DNA from: Actinospica robiniae DSM 44927
GTDB lineage: Bacteria > Actinomycetota > Actinomycetes > Streptomycetales > Catenulisporaceae
Length of the DNA stretch: 64,000 bases
NCBI RefSeq assembly: GCF_000504285.1
Contig: NZ_KI632511.1
Location: 8,414,154 to 8,478,153 of the forward strand
Direction: 5' to 3'
How positions within the stretch are numbered: the stretch's first letter is position 1; each line of letters begins with the position of its first letter. Both the position numbers and the translations under genes were made by a program. Shown here piece after piece: positions 52,801-62,088 of the stretch. The notes under the pieces were generated by a model. The model did no database searches and was not told the DNA's origin. It saw only the letters and a list, made by a program, of their open reading frames with translations.

Positions 52801-53574
52801 CTAGTTGTCCATGGGGACAGCGGTCGCCGACTGTCGGGGGCGCTTGTTCGGCCGGTAGCTCGGGGCGTTCATGAAGATCTGGTGGCTGGTGTTGATCAGC
52901 CGGTCGAGGAGGGACTCGGCGACCACGGGGTTGGGGAACAGGGGGTACCAGTCGACCGGTGCCCGGTTGGAGGTCAGGATCATGGATCCGCCGAGGGTGG
53001 CGCGTTCGGTGACCAGTTCGTAGAGGTCGTCGGCTTGGGTGGCGGTCAGTTCGCGCATGGCGAAGTCGTCGAGGATCAGGACCGGGATGCGGGCGTATTC
53101 GCGTAGGCGGCGCTCGAAGGTGCGGTCGGCGTGTCCGCCGGCGAGGTCGGCCAGCAGGCGGCCGGTCTTGGTGAAGCGCACGTCGGCGCCGGAGCGGATG
53201 GCCAGGTGGCCCAGGGCTTGGGCGATGTGTGTCTTGCCGACTCCGACCGGGCCGTAGAGCACCACGGACTCCCCGGCTCCGAGCCAGCGCAGGGCGGCCA
53301 GATCGCGGATGGCGGCGGCCGGCAGCTTCGGGGCTGCTGCGAAGTCGAAGGCCTCCAGAGTGGAGGGGGTTTCGAAGCGGGCGCGGCGGATGCGCCGGTT
53401 CATCGCGGCCGATTCCCGGCGGGCGATCTCGTCCTCGCACAGGACCTGGAGGAACTCGAGGTGCCCGAGGTCGCCGGCGCGGGCCTGGGCCAGGCGGGTG
53501 TCGAGGGTGTCGAGCATGCCGGAGAGCTTGAGGGCGCGCAGGCTCGCATGCAGCGGGGGTTGCAGGATACTCAT
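52801..53574 (-). CDS. istB: IS21 helper ATPase IstB
   Basis: 257 residues of the DnaA-like AAA+ IstB family. Walker A is VVLYGPVGVGKTH, Walker B VLILDDFAM, with YELVTERATLGGSMILTSNRAP and AESLLDRLINTSH, all typical. It assembles on target DNA and stimulates the IstA transposase. ATG 53574 overlaps the stop of the preceding small gene by 4 bases. Confidence 0.95.
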   Translation of the reverse strand: MSILQPPLHASLRALKLSGMLDTLDTRLAQARAGDLGHLEFLQVLCEDEIARRESAAMNRRIRRARFETPSTLEAFDFAAAPKLPAAAIRDLAALRWLGAGESVVLYGPVGVGKTHIAQALGHLAIRSGADVRFTKTGRLLADLAGGHADRTFERRLREYARIPVLILDDFAMRELTATQADDLYELVTERATLGGSMILTSNRAPVDWYPLFPNPVVAESLLDRLINTSHQIFMNAPSYRPNKRPRQSATAVPMDN

Positions 53575-53795
53575 GGGAGATTCCTTACGTGGGGAAGGGC
53601 CCGGTCCAGGTCGCGGGCGTACTCGCGTAGGTCGGTGATGATCTGCTCGGTGTGGTAGCCGGGCTTCTCGGCGGTGAAGCGGCGCAGGCCGGCCCTTGCC
53701 GCGCCGGAGGCCTCGAGGAACTCGGCAAGTAGCGCGGTCAGATCAGCCAGATCGCGGGCGGTCACCGGGTCCAGGGGTATCGCGCCGGGGCTCAT
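53571..53795 (-). CDS. Small protein gene between istA and istB
   Basis: 74 residues, starting ATG 53795 and overlapping both neighbours by 4 bases (ATGA), so the three genes are translationally coupled. The sequence (LADLTALLAEFLEASGAARA, EKPGYHTEQIITDLREYARD) is predicted helical with no known domain. Classical IS21 elements have only istA and istB, so this third gene is a variant feature; an accessory role in transposition is inference. Confidence 0.75.
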   Translation of the reverse strand: MSPGAIPLDPVTARDLADLTALLAEFLEASGAARAGLRRFTAEKPGYHTEQIITDLREYARDLDRALPHVRNLP

Positions 53796-55438
53796 GACGC
53801 CCGCACACCGGGCATGGGGATCACGGTCGCACCGGTCGCCGCGCCGGTGTCCGCCGTGGCGGGCGCCTCCGGTAGGGACAGGGGGATGACGTCGGCGAAC
53901 AGCTGCGAAGGGCCGCGCAGGAACGCCGCGGCGCCGCCGTCGCCGCTGCCCTCGGGCACCGGGTCGTGCTCGAGCCCGGCCTCGAGCACGCCCTTGACCG
54001 TGCGATAGGACGGGTCGCCGGCCTCGATCGCCTTGTGGCAGGCGGCCTCCAGCCGTGCGGCGGTGTGCTTCTCGGCCAGCCGCAGCACCCCTTGGGCCGA
54101 TCGCAGCCGGTAGAGGGCGTTGACCTCGAACAGCGACTCGATCACCTGCGTGCACCCCGGCCCGACCTCGGCGGCCCGCTCCCGGCACCACACCGGGGTC
54201 CGCATGTGGAAGGCGATCTTCTCCTCGGGGTAGTCCTTCAGGTCGGTGCGCTTGCGCTCGTGCCGGACGTGGGTCTTGACCAGTTCGCCGTTGTGGAAGA
54301 TCTGCACCATCAGCGCCGTGGAACGCGCGTCGACGCTCTGCCCGATCAGCCGCCAGGGCACGGAGTAGAGCGCCCGCCCGACCTTCACGTGGATATCCGG
54401 GCCCACCTTCGCCCTCGACCACACCGCCAGGGTGAACGGCTCACGCGGCAAGGCGCCGAGGGCGCCTTGCTCCGCCGCCTCGAACACCGCCAGCGGCGCC
54501 GCCCCGTCCAGGCCCCGGTGCCGTCGCATCCCGGCCACCTCCATGCACCAGGTGCGAGCGGCGGCCTGCATCGCCTCCAAGGAGGCGAACTCCCGCCCCC
54601 GCCACAGCGAATCGCGTATGTAAGGCATCTGCCGCTCGACCCGGGGCTTGTCCTTCGGCTTGATCGCGCGGGCCGGGTCCACCAGCGTCCGGTAGTGCGC
54701 GGCCAACTCCCCGTAGGACCGGTTGATCCTCGGGTCGTACAGGTCCGGGCGCTCCACCCCGGTCTTGAGGTTGTCGGGCACCAGCCGGGCGGGCACCCCG
54801 CCGAAGAACTCGAACGCCGCCACGTGCGAGGCCGTCCAGGACTCCTGGTCCAGCGCGATCACCGGGCGTACGAACATGTGCCGGGAGTGCGCGAGCACCA
54901 TCACGAACGCCTCGATCCGGTGCCGGCGCCCGGTGCGCGGGCTCGTCCAGGTCCCCAGCCGCCCGTAGTCGATCTGCGCGACCTGCCCCGCCACCGCGTC
55001 GGACGGGTTGAGTACGGCCACCTGGCCGCGGCGCACCTCCTCGGGCAGGTTCGCCGCCACGTACCGGCGGAAACTCGACTCGGAAGCCACCAGCCCCCGC
55101 TCATCGCGCAGCCGCTGGTGGATCGTGGACTGGTGCACCCGGGCTGCGAGCATCTCCACGATGTAGTCCCGATGCACCGCGATCGCAGGCCAGGTGATCT
55201 GCCGCACCGAGGCGTCGGCCAGGTCCGGAAACCACGACCGCACCAGCACCCGCCAGTCCTCCTCGCCCATCACCGGCCCGCCCGGAGCGAAGCCCGCCGC
55301 GATCGCCGGAGCCAGGTACTTGCGGATCGTCTTACGGTCCAGCCCGAGAGACTGCGCGAGCTCGACCTGGGAACGGCCGGCATACCAATGGACCAGAATC
55401 TCCGTAATGTCCATCACTTGAAAGGTTCTCCTCGCCAT
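53792..55438 (-). CDS. istA: IS21 transposase IstA
   Basis: 548 residues from ATG 55438. N-terminal helix-turn-helix (WYAGRSQVELAQSLGLDRKT), then the retroviral-integrase-like DDE domain: first aspartate in VAQIDYGRLGTW, second in LVPDNLKTGV, glutamate in KDKPRVERQMPYIRDSLW. The C-terminal part (VKVGRALYSVPWRLIGQSVD) is the usual beta-barrel. Length and motifs are complete, so the element may still be active. Confidence 0.95.
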   Translation of the reverse strand: MARRTFQVMDITEILVHWYAGRSQVELAQSLGLDRKTIRKYLAPAIAAGFAPGGPVMGEEDWRVLVRSWFPDLADASVRQITWPAIAVHRDYIVEMLAARVHQSTIHQRLRDERGLVASESSFRRYVAANLPEEVRRGQVAVLNPSDAVAGQVAQIDYGRLGTWTSPRTGRRHRIEAFVMVLAHSRHMFVRPVIALDQESWTASHVAAFEFFGGVPARLVPDNLKTGVERPDLYDPRINRSYGELAAHYRTLVDPARAIKPKDKPRVERQMPYIRDSLWRGREFASLEAMQAAARTWCMEVAGMRRHRGLDGAAPLAVFEAAEQGALGALPREPFTLAVWSRAKVGPDIHVKVGRALYSVPWRLIGQSVDARSTALMVQIFHNGELVKTHVRHERKRTDLKDYPEEKIAFHMRTPVWCRERAAEVGPGCTQVIESLFEVNALYRLRSAQGVLRLAEKHTAARLEAACHKAIEAGDPSYRTVKGVLEAGLEHDPVPEGSGDGGAAAFLRGPSQLFADVIPLSLPEAPATADTGAATGATVIPMPGVRAS

Positions 55439-55523
55439 CGTGCTCCCTCGCCGTCAAGTCGCTGACGAGGAAGCCTCACACGGACGAGGCCCGACCAGAC
55501 CACCAGCCCCAGCCACGCTCCCA

Positions 55524-55604
55524 CTGAGGAATAACGTGACGGACGGGGTGAGGAATTACGTGACGGCAGAACCGTCAGGATGGGGAATTACGTGACCGCC
55601 GACA
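55524..55604. repeat. Multiple terminal repeats at the IS21 right end
   Basis: Three copies of GGAATWACGTGACSG start near 55529, 55552 and 55584, 23-32 bases apart; inverted, weaker counterparts (GTCGCGTTATTCC, GTCACCGAATTCC) lie at 52714 and 52737 at the left end. IS21-family elements carry such repeated transposase-binding sites at both ends. Confidence 0.75.
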
Positions 55605-55641
55605 CCGACAAGTCACTGCGATACGGCTTACGCGGCGCCAT
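55605..55641 (-). pseudogene. First codons of the IS5-type transposase, cut off by IS21
   Basis: The minus strand from ATG 55641 reads MAPRKPYRSDL and runs into the 7-bp target duplication; the frame continues as SDAELALIEP at 52705. GGGAGG precedes the ATG. This is the missing start of the transposase remnant at 52300-52705. Confidence 0.8.
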
Positions 55642-56073
55642 CCTCCCAGCTCAGCGCAGTAACAGCGACGAGGCGGCCACTTTCGCGCGACATCAGCCGG
55701 TCGTGCGAGAGGTGCCCCGCGACCCGTCTCAGGATGCCCACTACGGGCACCGGAGCTCGTCCGGCGCTTTTTTCGGGCGGGGCCTTGGTGCAAGTAGCTG
55801 ATCTCCCGACTGCTCACGCCAGGTCTCCAGGGCGCGTTTGAGAAGTAGCTGTCAATCGCCGATGAAGACGAGGTGGATGCGGCTCGCAGTCGAGCAGATC
55901 CGCAACAAGCAGCAGTTCGGCAGCGGCCCCAGCTCCCTGCCAAGGCGCTGTCGATCTGGGTCTTCAACTCTGGATCAACAGCCGCATCCGTTACGTGTTG
56001 AACGAGCGCGCGGAGTGGACCCGTCGTCGGAGTCGGGGCACCGCCAAACTTCGATCGAAGTGCCCGCCCCGGA
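55642..56073. other. Stretch without a supported gene
   Basis: 432 bases between the split IS5-type gene and the monooxygenase. One end of the IS5-type element should lie here, but I could not identify its inverted repeat. No reading frame is supported. Confidence 0.4.
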
Positions 56074-57655
56074 TCAGGATCGGGCCGGCCAGTCGGTCAG
56101 GACAGCCTCATAGGCATGCAGCGAGACGTCGTCCGTGAGGCTGGCGAGCGCGGCCACGTACCCGTCCGGCCTGACCAGGATCCGTCCGCCGCGAGCCAGA
56201 CCGAAGCGTGTCACGGCGAGGCCCTGCGGATCCGCGATCGTGATCGCGTACCCGTGCGAGCCGTAGGCCGTGCCGCTCTCGGCCGGGATCCCGGTGGTGC
56301 CGGCGGCGACCAGCAGCTGCCGCGTGACGGCGCCGAGGGCTCCGGTCAGTTCGGCCGCGACAGGCGCGGCGACGGTCACCAGCACGTGGCTCGTCTCAGC
56401 TGCCAGCGCTGTGCGCAGTTCCGGCAGGGCATCGGGCAGGTGGTCTCCCGGGACAAGCTTCGACTTCAGTCCGCCTGGCACGACCGCCGGGCTGCCGTGG
56501 TACTCGATCCCCGTCTCCTCGGCCGTTTGCGCGATCGCGTGCTGTACCGGGGCGAGCACGGTCGCGGCATGCATCGCACCATCACGGATGCGCTGCGCGA
56601 CGGGGTGCGACAGTGTCGCGGCCTTGGTCATCTTGGTGGTGAAGGAGATCACGTGCGCGCCCACCGGATGCCGCTCGGCGTGGTAGCTGTCCAGCAGCTT
56701 CGATCCGGCCGCCCCGGTGACACACAGAGCCAGCTTCCAGCCCAGGTTGAAGGCGTCCTGTATACCGGTGTTCATGCCCTGTGCCCCAGCAGGGCTGTGC
56801 ACGTGCGCGGCGGCGCCCGCCAGAAAGACTCTGCCGTGACGGTATTGCGGCACTTGAGCGTGGCGGATGTCGAATGTGGTCAGCCATCTGGCGTACGTGA
56901 TGCTCAGGCGTGCGCCTGAGCGCTCGTCGGTCACGCGCTGCAGCCACTGCTCGGTCGCCGGAGCGTCCTCGGTGTTCGAGACCTGCGCGATCAACCGGAC
57001 CCGGTTGCCCTTCATCGGGAAGACCATCAACAGGCCGTCGTGCGGGGAGAAGAACGTATACATGGTGTGCGGGTCGAATCCGTGCTCCGCGTCGACGTCG
57101 CCCACCAGGAAGCGCTCGCCGTGGAAGTCGCCTTCCAGCGCGGTGCCGAGCAGGTGGCGCACGGCGCTGCGCGCGCCGTCGGCGCCGACCAGATAGGGCG
57201 CCGTGGCGGTCTGGACCGAGCCGTCGGACAGTCGTATAAGAACTCTTACCCCGGATTCGTCCTGAGTCAGGCCGGTGAGCTCCGACTCTCGCTCCACCGT
57301 GACGCCATGCCGGGCCAGCGCCCCGGTAAGAATGCGCTCGGTCTCCTTCTGCGCGGTCATGATCGAGTACGGGAACGCGCTGTCGACGCTCCCGAACTCG
57401 ATGCGGAAGGGCTTGCCGCCGGCCGGATTCATCTCCAGCGCCGTCGTCCGCACTCCGGAATCGATCAGCTCGTCGAGCACGCCGATCGCTTCCAGCATCT
57501 CCAGGCTACGGGGGTACACCACCGATGGCCCGGGACTCTGTGGTGGGGAGCGCGAGCCGATCGATGACGCGCACCGGCACGCCGCGACGGGCCAATTCGA
57601 TCGCCGCGGTCAGGCCGACCGGCCCGGCGCCCACGACAATGGTCGGGACCTCCAT
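56074..57655 (-). pseudogene. FAD-dependent aromatic monooxygenase with a single-base frameshift
   Basis: From ATG 57655 (AGAGG upstream) the frame reads VPTIVVGAGPVGLTAAIELA, the FAD Rossmann motif, to TTESRAIG. One extra G near 57528 (GCCATCGGTGGTG for an expected GCCATCGTGGTG) ends it early. The second frame runs without interruption: VVYPRSLEMLEAIGVLDELI, the FAD/NADPH motif APYLVGADGARSAVR, and GRVFLAGAAAHVHSPAGAQG, then a thioredoxin-like C-terminal domain to 56074. Restored, it would be about 525 residues, normal for the PHBH-like hydroxylases that act on phenols and polyketides. A sequencing error is possible. Confidence 0.82.
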
Positions 57656-57784
57656 CAGAATCCTCTCGATCACGGCCAAAACGAGGCGAAAATCGGCTGC
57701 GCGCACTCTACCGACTCCCAGACCTGGCCAGTAGAGCGGTGGCGCCGTGTCCCCCTTCGTGGAGGGCGGCGGCCAATCCCGTAG

Positions 57785-59098
57785 CTATGTTGGTCGCGTA
57801 GCGCGTGGTCGGGAGGCTGCGCTCTTGCGCGGACGCCTTGGCGGAGGCGGCGCAGACGCGAGCACCCCGGGACGCGACACGATGATCACCTCGCTGATGC
57901 CCGGGACCTCGAGCAACGCCCGGCGGGTCAGGTCATGATGCTCGACCGAGCTCGACTCATCATAGATGAATACGACGATCTCCTTATACAGATCGGTCAG
58001 GTTGAGATAGCCAACGGAGTCCTCCATGATCTCTTTCTCGATCTTCTCGAAATCGGCCGACTTCCGGGCATACTTCGCCTCAACGAGTACTTTAATTTTT
58101 GGCAAACCGAAGTCAGCCCGAAAGCTGTGGTGGCCGACTTTTGGAAGAGTTTCCTCGTCCTTGACATCATCAAAGACGGATCGCAGGATAATCCACAGGA
58201 TATCCTGGACTTCTCGTTCGGCAGTGATTGGCCATTTGATTGGATTTTGAAGTGCGTCGTCATCCCATCTCCAGCGGCGCATCGCGGCTTCGAAACGGCG
58301 TAGCACGAGACTTACGTGGGAACGCCCTAAGACCACCTGGTCGACGCTCGTGTTCACAATATCGATCGCGGCGTGCAGTAGCAGAGCGCACCGCGGTGCG
58401 GAGAGTCGGCTGGCATCCGTGCGGAGGACTGCTTGCAGGGTCCGCTGTTCGAGCAAACGGGCGGCGTCTGCATGCTCAAGTTCTCCGTGCCTCCCCATCG
58501 ATATCCATCGGGCTGTGGCCAGCTCAACGGCGTCGGTGAGTGGGCTTGTGTCAGGGATCCGTGCTGGTTGGCTGTCCAAGAGCGCCACGCAGTAGGACTT
58601 GAGCAGTTGGAGGAACCCGTCGGGTGGCCGGTAGGAGGGGCTTGTCAGGACGTTCCGCAACCATCGGGACGATTCCGGCCGTTCTGTTCGAGCGGCGACG
58701 ACTGCGAGGCTGATGCCCACCAGCTGTGCGGGGTGGTATGGAAATCCCAGCTTGTCGCGAAGCGGATCACGATCAGCGAGTCTGCGCAGTCCCTCATGGA
58801 GGGCGCTTCGGTCTGTCGAGGGCCTTTCACTCGGGAAGTAATCGATATCGAAACCCAGCACTGCCAGTCCGTTGGCGTCGAGGGGTGATTCGCCAGGTTC
58901 AGCTCGCCAGCGCTCGCCCAAACTAGAATCCCAGACGATCGCGACGGACTTGTCCGCCAAAATATGGCGTGCCAGAAGTCCATCCAAGCTACCGTCTGCG
59001 ATTGCTTCGGCAATTCGCTGCTCAAGTGCACTGATCTGAGCCCCGATAAGGAGCTGGAGAGGTGCTTCCTCGGGCACTTCAGGTGTTTCAAAGCTCAC
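57785..59098 (-). CDS. PD-(D/E)xK nuclease of DpnII/MboI type, Argonaute partner
   Basis: 437 residues from GTG 59098, chosen because it overlaps the Argonaute stop as GTGA; an ATG at 59152 lies inside that gene. Residues 1-290 are helical with no known fold. Residues about 300-420 resemble the DpnII/MboI restriction nuclease domain: FRADFGLPKIKVLVEAK gives D329 and E340-x-K342, followed by KIEKEIMEDSVGYL and KEIVVFIYDES. It probably degrades DNA when switched on by the Argonaute, like the nuclease partners (BPAN type) described for inactive long pAgos. Co-transcribed with it. Confidence 0.8.
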   Translation of the reverse strand: MSFETPEVPEEAPLQLLIGAQISALEQRIAEAIADGSLDGLLARHILADKSVAIVWDSSLGERWRAEPGESPLDANGLAVLGFDIDYFPSERPSTDRSALHEGLRRLADRDPLRDKLGFPYHPAQLVGISLAVVAARTERPESSRWLRNVLTSPSYRPPDGFLQLLKSYCVALLDSQPARIPDTSPLTDAVELATARWISMGRHGELEHADAARLLEQRTLQAVLRTDASRLSAPRCALLLHAAIDIVNTSVDQVVLGRSHVSLVLRRFEAAMRRWRWDDDALQNPIKWPITAEREVQDILWIILRSVFDDVKDEETLPKVGHHSFRADFGLPKIKVLVEAKYARKSADFEKIEKEIMEDSVGYLNLTDLYKEIVVFIYDESSSVEHHDLTRRALLEVPGISEVIIVSRPGVLASAPPPPRRPRKSAASRPRATRPT

Positions 59099-61416
59099 AG
59101 GAACCACCTGCTGTGGCGAAGCTCGGTCGTGAAGATCGAATCGGGATTCCAATTAGTGACGGCCCGCAGGTGGCCGAGCAGGTCGGCGATCAGCGTCGAG
59201 TACCGGATCGTGACGGGTAGATGGTCGGGGAAGAACCGGCGCCAGGAGAGAGCCGAGAACCGGAGAACCTGCCCGGCTAGATAGTGCAAGTCCGTGAACG
59301 TCGATTCCCGGTGGAGCTGGATTTTCAGAGGCCGTGGAGCTCCTTGCAACGGCTGCTTCATGTCTGCCGCGTCCGTGACAGTGATCAGCATCTCGCTTCC
59401 ACTGGCCTCTACAGCGAGGCCGCGTGTGGGCACTGCCTTGCCGATGGTTCGACGCCCGCTCCGGCGCCCAGCACCCGTGGGGTCGAACATCAGCCAGTCG
59501 TGGTCATCGCTGACGTGGAGAAAGGCGAAATCGATGCCCGCATACCTTGACGTCAGCTGCTCGACCAGGCCTTTGACCGCTTGGGCCTCCGCGTCCTTGA
59601 GTGGCTTGAAGACGTGAAAGATCAGCCGAATCGTGTCGTCGCGCTGCCAGCCGTCTCGGGACTCCACGTCGCGGATGCAGCTCTTGAGGGTCCTCAGGAG
59701 TTCCTGCGGGTAATGCTCGTACGTGGTCTGGTGCGATGCGTTGGAGAGAAGATAGTTGCCGTCGGAGCTGAAAACCGTCGTGATCCCGACGAATCGCTGA
59801 CCCGTGCCGTGCCGTGTCGTCTGGACGTCGGCGCGGCCGATGCCGATCACCAACTCGTGGGCCATGGGTCTGCGTGTGGTGGCGATGACGAAGGGCGTGC
59901 CACCAAGCTTCGCATAGCATGCCATCGCGATGCTGCTGCAGGTCGAGGGCAAGTCGGCAGTCTCGATAGTTTCGATCTGTACCTCTTGGACAGGGATCCC
60001 TTGGCCCATGAGGATCGACTTGCTCACGTAGTAGGGGCTTTCATCGCCGGCGAGGTGCTCTTGTTCTTCGCTGACGACGACGAATGCGAGGTCCGGGCGG
60101 GTGCCTGCCGCGGCTCGCAGGCAAGCTTGGCGGTAGGCCTCCGGGTCGCAGGCGCCCCCCTCGAAGACCACGCGCTCGACCTTGCAGTCGACCAGGCTGT
60201 AGGTGCGCACGAAGCCCTTTTCATAGCTTGTGCCGGGCAGCCCATAAAGCAAGCCATTGAGATACTGTTCGGCCCGACCCGCGAATTGCTGCGGGGTGAT
60301 CAGTGTGATACGCGGCGTCTTGGGCGTGAAGCCTTCAGAGTCGACGGGGCCGAACTTCTCAAGTCCGGGTCTGACGAAGCGGTGAGTCTTGCCGCCGGCC
60401 AGGTCGAAGACGAACGTGGGCGCCTCCATCTTGCGGACGGGCACAGGCCGCGTGGTGCCCGCGGGCGCGCCGATGGCAGCCCGAACATCGGGCGCGATCG
60501 TCAGCGGGTTGAGTGAGATCAACCGGTTGCTGATTTCCTCTATGCGGGCAAGTCGACCCTCCGCGCCACCGAAGCGGAACTGTTCCTCCGCCAGCTGAGA
60601 CTCAATGCGCTTGAAATCTCGCCCTGCAGCTACCTCGAGGACATCGCCGAGTGCCTCCCGGCGTGACTCCAACCAGACGTCTGAAGCCGCGACTTCGCTG
60701 CGACCACTGGAGTCTGTCAACTGGAGCGTGTCTCCGTGGACAGCTGTAACCCTTCCCAGCAACCGACGTGAGGCCCTGGGGTCCATACCAGGCGTAGGCT
60801 TGGAGCCGTCGTGGGCCATGACATATCTGCCCTGGACGGAGATGCCGCGGCGCATCAACTCACTGACCGGCAAGTCGATTTCGTAGCGGGTCTTGATGCC
60901 GACAAGAAGGCCCGGAATCTTGCCCGGCCCTCGCCTGCGGGCTTCTAGACGGTACTGGGGGTAGACATGCAGGCCTTCTAGGTGAACCCCACCCGCCGCC
61001 TTCACAAGCAGATCGCGGCCGGGCAGTCTGGAGACGAAATCGAGCGGTTGGCGTCGCAGTAGCTCAAAGCGCCAACGTTCGGTCAGGATGCGGCCGACGG
61101 CGGCGCGGAGCAGCGGTGTGACGACGCTCAGGTCTTCTTCCGTGTCGAACTTCTTGGCTGCTCCAACCACGGGTGCATCGACGGTTGTCGGCACACAGAC
61201 AATCGACGGGCCCAGCCGCACCACTACGTGGCTGGCGGCGAGGTCTTGGCTCAGTTTTTTGAGCTGTTCAGGGCCATCGAAGGGCAACACGCCCGCGGAG
61301 AACTTGCCAGGCTTGTAGCGCACGGGCAGGTAGTTGAGCACGATATTCGGTCCCCGCGCCGGTGAACCGGGCGGCCGGGACGAGTATCCGGCACGCTCAT
61401 TGGATGTGCCTGGCAT
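59095..61416 (-). CDS. Long prokaryotic Argonaute, catalytic residues apparently lost (long-B type)
   Basis: 773 residues from ATG 61416 (AAGGAG about 10 bases upstream). The N-terminal half covers N, linker and PAZ-like regions (LNYLPVRYKPGKFSAGVLPF at the start). The MID-PIWI half has ITLITPQQFAGRAEQYLNGL, PDLAFVVVSEEQEHL, STCSSIAMACYAKLGGTPFV and ELVIGIG around residue 520. In active enzymes the last motif is vGiD; here glycine replaces the first catalytic aspartate, and FHVFKPLKDAE replaces the usual active-site strand. It should bind guide and target without cutting. First gene of a two-gene defence operon with the nuclease. Confidence 0.85.
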   Translation of the reverse strand: MPGTSNERAGYSSRPPGSPARGPNIVLNYLPVRYKPGKFSAGVLPFDGPEQLKKLSQDLAASHVVVRLGPSIVCVPTTVDAPVVGAAKKFDTEEDLSVVTPLLRAAVGRILTERWRFELLRRQPLDFVSRLPGRDLLVKAAGGVHLEGLHVYPQYRLEARRRGPGKIPGLLVGIKTRYEIDLPVSELMRRGISVQGRYVMAHDGSKPTPGMDPRASRRLLGRVTAVHGDTLQLTDSSGRSEVAASDVWLESRREALGDVLEVAAGRDFKRIESQLAEEQFRFGGAEGRLARIEEISNRLISLNPLTIAPDVRAAIGAPAGTTRPVPVRKMEAPTFVFDLAGGKTHRFVRPGLEKFGPVDSEGFTPKTPRITLITPQQFAGRAEQYLNGLLYGLPGTSYEKGFVRTYSLVDCKVERVVFEGGACDPEAYRQACLRAAAGTRPDLAFVVVSEEQEHLAGDESPYYVSKSILMGQGIPVQEVQIETIETADLPSTCSSIAMACYAKLGGTPFVIATTRRPMAHELVIGIGRADVQTTRHGTGQRFVGITTVFSSDGNYLLSNASHQTTYEHYPQELLRTLKSCIRDVESRDGWQRDDTIRLIFHVFKPLKDAEAQAVKGLVEQLTSRYAGIDFAFLHVSDDHDWLMFDPTGAGRRSGRRTIGKAVPTRGLAVEASGSEMLITVTDAADMKQPLQGAPRPLKIQLHRESTFTDLHYLAGQVLRFSALSWRRFFPDHLPVTIRYSTLIADLLGHLRAVTNWNPDSIFTTELRHSRWFL

Positions 61417-61745
61417 AGGACCGGAGCTCCTTATCCAAATGCCTTGCGCCGGGCTACTGCTGACTCCGACGCAAAGGATCAACAAACCAGATGTGCTGAC
61501 ACGAAGATCGGTGGCGCGACGAGCGTGGTTGGCCGTGGCTCGGCCACGTTAGCCTCAGGCGGAACCGGAGGCTACCCCGACCCAGGACGCAGCAGCGGCT
61601 ATTCAGCGGCTAATCGCTCCTGCGCCAGCGGAGCTCGGACCCTGGCGGGTCTGGATCCACCGCGTCCTACCACGGTAGCGGCAACCTCCGACAGAAACGT
61701 GTCACCGCCGTAGCGGCTAGAGAGCTTCGCTCGCGGGAGTAGCGT
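61417..61745. other. Upstream region of the Argonaute operon
   Basis: 329 bases. It should contain the operon promoter and, near 61700-61745, one end of the IS630-type element; I could identify neither with confidence. No reading frame is supported. Confidence 0.4.
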
Positions 61746-62067
61746 CTACGGCGGTTTGAGATCGAGTCCGGTCTTGGCCAGGAACCCGGCGAGGGCGGTC
61801 GGCCGGTACTGAAGGCGACGTAGCCTGGTCTTGGCCAGGGATTTCACGCCTTCGATGCTGCGCTTGGCGAGGTTGGCCAAGCCGGACTTCATCGCCGACC
61901 ACACGCCCTCGACCGGGTTGAGCTCGGGGGCGTAGGGCGGGAGATGGAAGACCGTTAACCAGGGCCGTCTGTCGATCAACGCGCGCATCGTGGCGGATTT
62001 ATGCGTGTTGATGTTGTCCCACACGAGTACGATCGGACCGCCGAGCTGCTGGTGGGTGGACGCCGCG
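61746..62067 (-). pseudogene. IS630-type transposase, C-terminal part, split by IS3
   Basis: The minus strand reads HQQLGGPIVLVWDNINTHKS, LTVFHLPPYAPELNPVEGVW and SAMKSGLANLAK to a stop at 61746. The second catalytic aspartate (VWDN) and the glutamate (NPVEG) of the DDE triad are here. Its N-terminal part is on the other side of the IS3 element at 63351-64000. It is a different IS630 subgroup from the intact element at 47080. Confidence 0.82.
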
Positions 62068-62088
62068 CAGTTTCGTAGACAGGCAATA

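Larger units (their letters stand above)
52706..55604 (-). mobile_element. IS21-family insertion sequence, complete, nested in an IS5-type transposase gene
   Basis: 2899 bases. The left end TGTCGACCGTCGCGTTATTCCCC-type sequence at 52706 matches the complement of the right end ending ...CGTGACCGCCGACA at 55604. CCGACAA occurs at 52699-52705 and again at 55605-55611, a perfect 7-bp target duplication. Removing the element restores the transposase reading frame (SDLSDAELALIEP). It carries istA, a 74-residue gene and istB in one coupled operon. Confidence 0.9.

Noticed and set aside
52751-53440. A 229-residue minus-strand frame in the IS21 element
   Set aside because: It is an arginine/proline-rich shadow of istB, which has Walker motifs in the other frame.
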